A stretch of 20,711 bases of DNA, taken from contig QXVZ01024733.1 in NCBI GenBank assembly GCA_008931825.1, positions 1 to 20,711 of the forward strand. Reading direction: 5' to 3'. Below the pieces are notes generated by a model. It searched no databases. It saw only the letters and a program-made list of their open reading frames with translations, and was not told the origin of the DNA. Positions 1-9,000 of the stretch are shown here, piece by piece. The position numbers and the translations under genes are program-made. Every line of letters starts with the position of its first letter. The stretch's first letter is position 1. The DNA comes from Phallusia fumigata. Taxonomy: Eukaryota; Chordata; Ascidiacea; Phlebobranchia; Ascidiidae.

Positions 1-1625
1 TCAAACAGCTGTCAAAACGTCATTAATATTATACGTTTAAATTGCTCTGACACCGTTCAACCTTTTCTCGCACAAACTTCTGTCATCTAGTCCCATAGCC
101 TGTCATGTAAACCCAATTTGCCACTGTTAAGAATCTTATTCACCGTGTTGATTAAAGGAAAAAGTGATTCATTAGCTGTCAGTGTTATCCGCTCTGCACA
201 CAACCGCCATGAGCTACCGAACTACACTTCCACCGTTAGCTGACTTGCTATGCCTGCTCTTATTATGAGCTTATAGTTCGCGAGGGCTCACACAAGCGAT
301 GTCCTACGCTCTAGGTTAAAAATTTTCAATTTGTTTCAGGGTTTTTTGTTGCCTGAAGCGTGCTGCGCCTGTTTGTGTGTGAGTGAGTGTGCTGATATGT
401 GCCACGGTCGATCGGTGTTTGAAGACACCGGTCCAGCAGACCGCAACCTATGTCGGTTCAAGTTCAATAAAAGGTCGAGAAGCTCGCACAGAAACTGCCT
501 GGAATCACGTCGCCCTCAGATTGAATTTCCATGGCCTAAACTCTAGTCTTGAACTCCTTCTTTATGTCTACGTATTTCCTCCTAGGTATCTATACTTCTA
601 AACACTCAAATTCTTGGTCTGCGATGGTATTTACCATTTCTGTTATATTTTGTAACAGTTATTCTCATTTTCGCATTCTCGGAATTAAAATTCGTGTCAA
701 AGAGAAATGTTGAAAATACCAACACGTTGAAAAGTTGAAATACTAAAAATATGCTTTTGTTATTAGGCCTACATTGAACATGTTAGATTTTAATTTTTAG
801 GACAACTTGTCCTGAAACCGCTCAGCTTCTAGTTTATCTAATATGGGTCTAATAAGTGCCTCGCAAATCGCAACACGATTTGTAACTGTATTTGTAGTAC
901 ATTAACCAATAGTACATTAACGAAACAAACAAACTTTTGAAATTAAATGTTTCTATCAACCTGATAAATAAGCCAACGACAAATCTATCACTAAATTCTT
1001 TGAACGTTTTGTCAAAATCAGTGGTTTTCATGCATACCAGAAAGCACAATCGATATGCCAATCACTAGAAGATTTAAAATGAAGTGTGATTGCTTTTAGC
1101 TGCATTAAAGAGTATTAGGCGAAACCTGGACGTAATATGTTTGCCCAAGATGCTGATTGAAAAGTATTAATTTGTGTATTAATCGGTTGATCGTATAAAT
1201 GAAATCACCTATTAAGCAATCGGTATTAAAACTATAACAGGGGTCAGATATACAACCCCCGAGCGCTGCCTAACGGTAAAACGTGAGGTGTAAGTGTATT
1301 CGATTTCATTGCAATTCTGTTTTTCATTGCAATAGGTTACACATTAATATATTAGGATTGTTATCATAATAGTTACATAAAATAAAAGATTATATCACTT
1401 TAAATATTCAAACTTGTTTCTTCCTTCGTTGGGCAAAAAATGGTTCTGGTTGTAACGGAAGCAATCATGTCAAAAAATTTACCCTTCTTTACCTTCTTAC
1501 TGGGTTGTGTAAAATGCTTTGACGCTCGGTGCTTTTACACCCCTGACACACCCTGTTCTTATTTCTTTTACTTGTTCATGTTTTTAATTTTAGGCACCTT
1601 TATATGTAATTTTGTTTTAATTTAA
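1..1625. other. Intergenic, no supported gene
   Basis: AT-rich sequence with only short chance frames. A 19-codon frame at about 210-269 and a 71-codon frame at 331-546 have no homology or splice support that I can see. Poly(A)-like AATAAA at about 466 has no gene before it in view. An unseen exon of a gene to the left cannot be excluded. Confidence 0.6.
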
Positions 1626-1800
1626 CCTCGGTGGGGAAGTATGGTAGAAATGCCACCGAGACGATCCCAACGCGACCACATCGCCATTGGGCTGTGTAGG
1701 TTCTAATCCCGTATTGGTTCCATTAATAAACAACTCAAATGTCATAACTCCTACCCTGGTGAAATCCATTGGGCTGGCCAAATAAAGTCACAAACTTCCC
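1626..1800. repeat. SINE-like or other dispersed repeat with tRNA-type B box
   Basis: A perfect 8-bp stem (CTCGGTGG at 1627-1634, CCACCGAG at 1653-1660) is followed by GGTTCTAATCC (1699-1709), close to the pol III B-box consensus. CCATTGGGCTG occurs twice (1684-1694 and 1766-1776). No A box at the expected spacing is convincing. Family and ends are not established. Confidence 0.4.
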
Positions 1801-2042
1801 AAATTGAAATTTTCAACAATACTTAAATGAGATAGATAGTTCGTCGCGGAATTCGCTTTGCCCACGGAGAATAAAACTGGAACAAACGAAAGCGCAATGC
1901 ATCGAGAGGTCTGTTGTATACCACAGTGACATTTTACAAATATTTGTTGTGCCTAAAGTCCCGGTAGCTGGGCAAACTCAGGATGGCAAAAACGTTTTAA
2001 TGCTAGCTGAGTTTCAATTAGAAGATACAAGCCAGAACTTAA

Positions 2043-2117
2043 TTGTGTGTAAAACATTTTCTACGTTTCGACGAACGCTGTTGTCATCATCATGAAACGA
2101 AAATATTTTACACACAA
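2043..2117. repeat. 75-nt imperfect palindrome / long hairpin
   Basis: The outer arms (TTGTGTGTAAAA and TTTTACACACAA) pair perfectly over 12 bp. After one mismatch ATTTTC pairs with GAAAAT, then a 3-nt bulge, then GTTTC pairs with GAAAC, about 23 bp in all. The 24-nt apex can form a further five-pair stem on the minus strand (GATGA with TCGTC, one G-U). No gene explains it. Confidence 0.7.
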
Positions 2118-3022
2118 GTGTTGGCTTTTATCTTCTTATTAAGACGATTTAAAACCGTGAATTGTGTACCTGAGTTTATTTCCTTTACAGTTTATTTCCT
2201 GTGGGTAGAAATTTTTAAATGTTTTCGTCGACCAAAACCACCTTGCAGTATTGTGCTCCAACCTAAGGGCATACTAAAGTACTAATCAAACTTGTAAACT
2301 TGTGACAAAACGATGACAAAGACGCCAAATGTATTTTTTAATCAAAACCCTGCGGCATATTTACATTTTTTCTGAAACTGATAGGAATTCGTCTGGGGTA
2401 AATGACAAAAACATACAAAAAGTAATGCAGCAAAATGGGAAAGAAACGCTTACTCCAGAAACATTTTACTTGCATTTTTTTGCAACGCGTTCAATAACAC
2501 AACAAAATTCGCCTTTTTTGGAAACACGCTGGGAATGTTGGTAAACTTCGTTGGAAACAAATGCTCGGCAATTTCTTTCATTCGTCTCCACCAATCACAA
2601 TCTCGTACCGCTGGTAGCAGCTGCTATAAAAACACAAAGTTCGCGAACTTAATCGTCAGTTTAATGGCGTTTTACGGTTTAAGCTGCATATCAATGTTGT
2701 CGCCAAATTCGCAGAAAATATTGTGTTGTCCAAATTCCCATTGTACACACACTACGAACTCTTAAACGACATGTGTCATTTTATGAATGGTTATGCAATC
2801 AATAACTACATTACGAAGGATCCCTAATTTCCAAGCATAAACGTATGGGTCCCCGTATACCAACGAATATTACATAACTTCTGTCATGGCGCAGATTTGT
2901 GCCAATTAACGCCAAGTGTCAATACTGCGTGTTTGCAGTGCTACCAACCGGAAGTCATAGTTTAAAAATGGTGCTGTAATGAAACGATCTGACGAAAATC
3001 AACAGCCAGTACTCTTCAATTT
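2118..3022. other. Intergenic and 3' flank of the receptor gene
   Basis: Apart from the orphan CCAAT/TATA pair I see no gene. No strong AATAAA is placed just past the receptor stop (3025-3023) on the minus strand; the nearest weak candidate is ATTAAA at about 2666-2661. The receptor 3' UTR length is therefore unknown. Confidence 0.5.
2591..2632 (+). promoter_or_regulatory. Orphan CCAAT box plus TATA box
   Basis: CCAAT at 2591-2595 and TATAAAAA at 2625-2632 are spaced like a classic core promoter. The first ATG downstream (2664) opens a 33-codon frame ending at 2765 with no recognisable features. No RNA gene is apparent either. It may be chance or part of a repeat. Confidence 0.25.
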
Positions 3023-6000
3023 TCAGCGCTGGTTTGTAATTCTTATACCTGATACAGACATTGACCGTTCAGTTTTGGCATTCCCCTCAGTTGTCCAAGT
3101 CGTTACTGTGTTGCGAATAGGCAACATCTTCTTCCAAATAGTTTCTGGCAGGTCGGAGTACAAGAACGGGTTGGTTGCGCTGTTGATAGGCAAAAGGAAG
3201 ATGGCCGCATACGCATAAGCCTCCTTGGATATTTTGACCCCTGCAAACGCATTTTCATTTTCTAAACACGTCGTGGGTCAATAAACAACATGAAGATTTT
3301 ACTCACCCCCAACGCTAAGAAATGCCATAATGCAGATAGGAATCCAGCAGCAAAAGTTGGCGACTACAATCCGAGTTATCTTGCGTTGTAGAGCAGGCGA
3401 ACCTTCCGCTCGGCCGGCTTTCTTTGCTCGCCTCTGTGTTTTCCTGATCATAAAGCAACGCTGTTGCAAAGACACATATTTGCAATAATAATTGAACCAT
3501 ACTTGTAGATGGCAATGTAGGCTGCCACCATGTAGATAAATGAGCAGAAATTGATGATAATTATCATGAGCGAATATCCCCACGCTCGGTCGAGTGCGGG
3601 ATTAGGAAAGAGACGGGGGAGACAGACACCGTGCGCCGAGTAATAACCAAAGTAAATGCGAGGGAGAAGACCCGGATAAACCTTTTCGACTGCTGCTGTG
3701 ATGCTCGCCCATGTGAGGGTGCTGTAAAGGGGCATATTAGACCGAGTAGGTTTACGGAAAAGCACCAGTGATATACTGAACAAACCTTTGTTGTCCGGTG
3801 GTGAAGTTTTTAGTGGTTTGATCCTGGAAAGTACGTAGCGCCGTTACGAAGTTCTCCACAAAGGTTCGGTTTGGCGACGCCAAAAACTTGTTGTTTCTGT
3901 ACCTAATGTGCGATGGTTGAGCCCAACTACAAGTCTGGTAAAATACTGCACACATTTTGCAACGCTCACCATAAACCGGAAACAAAATAATCCCGTCGAG
4001 AATTTGTGAGAGGAACAAAAGCAAGGATTAAAGCAAATATCCATGCCACAAAAGTAATGATACCAATGATCCACGGTTTCTTTCCAGCGTGGAATGGTCT
4101 ACAATAAAAACAAAGTTAAAATATTAATATATGTACCTAATTTGCTTGCTAATTATACGTGCAGAGGAGATTACGTTTCTAAGTGATACCACCCTTCCGC
4201 GTGGTACAACCAAAATAGTAAATAGTAAGTGACTGTTGCAAGTCATTTGCTTTCGACACCATTAGGTCCCTACATGCATTTTCTAATATCAGTACGAGCT
4301 TTACCTGTAAACAACAAACAACCTAAAACTGGCCATGATCATTAGGGTGAAAACAGAAGCTTCGATGCTAACGACAGCTAGACAGCCGAGTATCGCACAT
4401 TCAGCACTTCCTCTCCATTGTACATCCCTCCGACAGTAAATATTTGCGAAAACGCTGTTGACAATACCCAAACCTAACAAGTAGATCTGGAACACAAGGT
4501 CACCGTTTTTGTTGAGCTTTTTTATCGTTGTGAATAAAATTTACGCTAAAACGGGAACAGTTTGTTACATTTTTTCTTTTGCCTAAAGGCAAAACAACGC
4601 CCACCGTTGGGTTGGTATGTAGTTGTGTGAGTAATTATGAGTTAAATTCTACAAACACTGCGTTAATGTCTCACCCCAAGAAGAAAATCGGCTATAGCGA
4701 GATTGAGCACAAGAATCCTGTTGACGAATCCAACAGACGATCTAATGGCTGATGAACGGCACATCTCAATTGAGTTGTGTATGATAACACCCAGATTGCC
4801 GATAAATGCGCATAAACCTAAACAAAAACAATTCCCTGAAGAGCTTGGGCACCACGTTTGGATATATGTTGCGCTAAAAAAACGTCTAAATAAAATTTGT
4901 TTGGTTGCACTTGTGGGTCAACGTAAAAAAACTGAAAATAATATCTACTCTACAATGGTTCTAAACAATTAAAAATATATCACTACTTATATTTTTCGTT
5001 GACGCAAAAAAACTATGTTTGCAATTCAAACCATTTGACAAAATCGCACAGGGACGTGCAAGGCCCAGTCATTAAATAGCAAGTAAAATCTAAAAGGTAT
5101 GGGGCGCAAAGTTACAGTTGGTGGATCGAGGCTGAACGTTTGCAACTACACCGTATAATTACAAGGCGGTATGCTTCGGGGCTCACCAGAGAGTGAGATA
5201 TAGTTGTATAAAGGTCCAACTTTCGTATTAAATATAATATGTGATTGTTAAACCTGCATGTTGAGAAAACAACGACTTACCAAAAAGCCACACAATGACC
5301 TGAAGTACGTACGAGCTTATCAAAAACTTGTCGGAGGAGAAAGGACTCGTGGAACAACTCTGACATTCGTCTTCACCGCCTTTGCATTCTTGAATTCCGT
5401 TACAGACCTGAGCAAAAAACAATCACATTTGAACCAATTAAATACCCAGTGACGTACCCAATCAAAAATATTAACCCAAACTTTTAATCAGTTTTGGCGA
5501 GTGGCCGTGTTTGATCTGTTAATGTTTCATTTGATTTTAATGGTGTCTTTTGTTGTTTTAACATAAGATTTAATTGGGGCGGTAGTATAAACTGATTTTT
5601 TTTAGCGAAAACTCTAATTAGGAAACGGCCATGGCGCATTTGGTTATAATCATGGCCATGTGTTCAAACCTAAAACTTAAAAACAGTAACCTTTTGTCTC
5701 GGTACATATTTCGGTGATCCAGCCGTGCAGTAGAAGTGAGTAGTTAGGTTACAACCAATCTCATCGCTAACATCATTGCAGTCGGTAATTTGATCGCATC
5801 TCGATGTCAAGGGTATGTGAATTGGTAATCCCGACTTTCCTTGGTCAGCACAGTAAAATCTGACAAAAATGTGATATTTTTATTCTGTGCCGCGTGGTAT
5901 TTTTGCACAAAGTACTTATTTTAGGTACACTTAATGACATTTAGAAAAAACGACCGAACACCGGACTAAAATGTAAACATTTAAAAAATAGCGTTATATC

Positions 6001-9000
6001 AACGATGACAAAAAAATGTTGAAACATCTGCATAATAAGTTGCATACATTTCATGTTAATGTTGTAGCAATCATTTTGCTGTGTAAAGTTACTTAGTTAT
6101 CTTTTGACAAAAAAACCCTACCTATTAGTGCAGTTGTACTCGTCGGCAGAAAGGTGTGGGGCTGTACTGTTGCATGTTGGAAATCCATCACATACTTCNA
6201 AAAAAACGTCTAAATAAAATTTGTTTGGTTGCACTTGTGGGACAACGTAAAAAAACTGTAAATAATATTTACTTTACAGTAGTTCTAAACAATTGAAATA
6301 TTATATCATTACTTATATTTTTTTGACGCATAAAAATTATGTTTGCAATGTTAAACAATTTGACAAAATGGCACAGGGCCATGCAAGGCCCAGTCATTAT
6401 GGCAAGTAAAATCTTTATGTTATACATCTCGAATCTTATTCAGAATGTCACGTTGACCTTGTTTGGGCAGCAGAATTGACAACTAGAAAATTGTGCTTAA
6501 CAGCACGGTAGAAACAGATGAGTTGGGTTTATTTCGCTAGCTAAAAGAAAACATAGCGACTTGGCAAAAATAGCTGCGCAACGTTAAAAAGTTATGAGAC
6601 GCAAAGTTACAATTGGTGGATCGAGGTTGATCGCGCGCAGCTACACCGTAATTACAAGGCGGTATGTTTCGGGGATCCCAAATGAGATATAGTTGTATAA
6701 AGGTCCAGCTTTCGTATTAAATATGATATGTGCTTGTTAGACCTGCATGTTGAGAAAACAACGACTTACCAAAAAGCCACACAACGACCTGAAGTACGTA
6801 CGAGCTTATCAAAAACTTGTCGGAGGAGAAAGGACTCGTGGAACAACTCTGACATTCGTCTTCACCGCCTTTGCATTCTTGAATTCCGTTACAGACCTGA
6901 ACAAAACACAATCACATTTGAACCAATTAAATACCCAGTGCCGTACCCAATCAAAAATGTTAACCCAAACTTTTAATCAGTTTTAGCAAGTAGCAGTGTT
7001 TGATCTGTTAATGTTTCATTTGATTATATTGGTGTCTTTTGTCATTAACATAAGATTCAATTGGGGCGGTAGTATATTAACTTATTTTTTTAGCGAAAAC
7101 TCAAATTAGGCTCCGAATTATCACTTACATTGAAGTGTCCTGGCCATGGCGCATCTGTTCACAATTATGGCCAAGTGTAAACAATTCAAACCTAAAACTA
7201 ATGAAAACGTTAAACCTTTTGTCTCGGTACATATTTCGGTGATCCAGCCGAGCAGTAGAAATGAGTAGTTAGGTTACAACCAATCTCATCGCTAACATCA
7301 TTGCAGTCGGTAATTTGATCGCATCTCGATGTCAATGGTATGTGAATTGGTAATCCCGACTTTCCTTGGTCAGCACAGTAAAATCTGACAAAAATGTGAT
7401 ATTTTTATTCTGTGCCGCGTGGTATTTTTGCACAAAGTACTTATTTTAGGTACACTTATTAACGACATTAGAAAAAACGACCGAACACCGGACTAAAATG
7501 TAAACATTTAAAAAATACCGTTATATCAGCGATGACAAAAAAATGTTTAAACATCTGCATTATAAGTTGAACACATTTTATGTTAATGTTGTGGCAATCA
7601 TTTTTGCTGTTTAAAGTTACTTAGATATCTTTTGACAAAAAAGCCTACCTATTAGTGCAGTTGTACTCGTCGGCAGAAAGGTGTGGGGCTGTGCTGTTGC
7701 ATGTTGGAAATCCATCACATACTTCCTTTCCTAGCAGCCCAGACCCGGAGTTTGGGCAGCTGAAAGGCAAAGCAGTCACATAAGGCAGGGCTTCCCAACC
7801 TTTTTATGGCGACTCAAATATTTTGACAATCTATTTTGCAAATGTCGAAACCCATATGTGTGCTTAAATACATTTTTAGTTTCTAAAGGAGAAAACGCTT
7901 GCTGATCGTGACGTAAACAAACGGGGTGTGGGCGTGTGGGGCATAGTTCTGCTTTAGATCTGGCGATGTCTAAGTATACGACACGTAGTAAAGTTTTAAA
8001 ACTGCCATTTTTCTTACAAGAAAACAAGATAAGTTGAGAAAGTCCTCATAAACACAGCAACAGTTAATGCCAGTAAATCACTGGGGGAACTCGGGCTCAA
8101 AAACGTTACAAAAAAATTATGAATGTTGTTTATTTTCCTAATTATTAGTATGCAACAAAGAGATTAATAATAAATGCGAAACTATATACCCCAAAATCTA
8201 TAACCTTATGTTATTTTCTAAAACAGGCAACCCATGTGTAGGGAAACATTGGCATAAGATTAGTTGAGCTTACAGTGTACACAAGTTTTTTTGTCGTAAT
8301 TAACGCTACCCGTAACATCCTACGGTCCCAAAATTTCGTAGAAAAAATAGGAACTGTAGTCTGCAACCGGTTACAGGGGTGGTGCAGTACATCAAGTCAG
8401 TTTTGTTCGACTTAACGATTAGCACTTTTACAATCTGTAATAAACGTGTTTTGTCTGCAACAAAACTTACACAAACCCCTTGTTGTACTGAACATAACTA
8501 CAAGAGGACAGACTTGAATTCGGGCAAACCGTTTTGTTGCATTCGTCGTCTAGGTCATTGCATTCGATGTAGTTATCACATTTTGTCGCATAACCCGGTC
8601 TTGAGAAGAGGTATGCTGAAACGTATCAAATGTTTGGCTTTTTTGAAAACGTGTAACGAAATGAAATTTATACCTCCGGGTCGTTCCGCGCTATTGCCGG
8701 GTCGCCGACATTTGTACATAGAAGTGCAGTTTACTTCGTCAGATCCGTCCGCACAATCTGTGTAATCTTGAAAAACGTTTTTGAAACTAGATTAAAAATG
8801 CATTTGTTTTTTTACCCTTATTTTGGGCAATCCCTTTTTTCCGGTGCCCGGCAAGCCCAGTTACAACAATGAAGTGTAAATTTTTACTGCTCGATGGTAT
8901 TATATTCAAAAATCCGCTCCGGTTTCAGTCTATAGCAGGGGTGTGCAACTCACAACTTGTTCAATGGATAAGTCACCTGCTGAAAACCACTAACACATTT

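Larger units (their letters stand above)
4876..6198. repeat. Haplotype copy A of a duplicated receptor segment (left of N at 6199)
   Basis: This 1323-bp block matches 6200-7725 from its first bases (a run of 7 A, then cgtctaaataaaatttg) to its last (catcacatacttc), with scattered substitutions and indels. It ends in a single N. It contains receptor exon 12' (5407-5281), exon 11' (5859-5691) and the 3' part of exon 10' (6198-6122), all with intact reading frames and splice sites. Amino-acid differences are few (Ile/Val in TM1, Thr/Ser after FYC). Because the breakpoints fall exactly at the N and the copies overlap end to end, I read this as an unmerged allele, not a biological tandem duplication. 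Confidence 0.85.

Noticed and set aside
331..546. 71-codon Cys/Arg-rich plus-strand frame after a polypyrimidine-AG
   Set aside because: Composition and lack of any domain suggest chance; no supporting neighbouring exons in the window.
1440..1625. 61-codon hydrophobic plus-strand frame
   Set aside because: The Phe/Leu richness comes from T-rich DNA; no promoter, splice or homology support.
2043..2117. Active hammerhead ribozyme
   Set aside because: The invariant C of CUGAUGA is absent and no properly placed cleavage triplet is evident; kept only as a structural resemblance.
4876..7725. Genuine tandem exon duplication with mutually exclusive splicing
   Set aside because: The breakpoints coincide exactly with an N, the copies include intron sequence end to end, and two other single-N joins in the window show the same pattern, so an assembly artefact is far more likely.
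8379..8765. 128-codon plus-strand frame
   Set aside because: It is the antisense shadow of receptor exons 8 and 9, whose minus-strand frames carry LDLa cysteines and proper splice sites.
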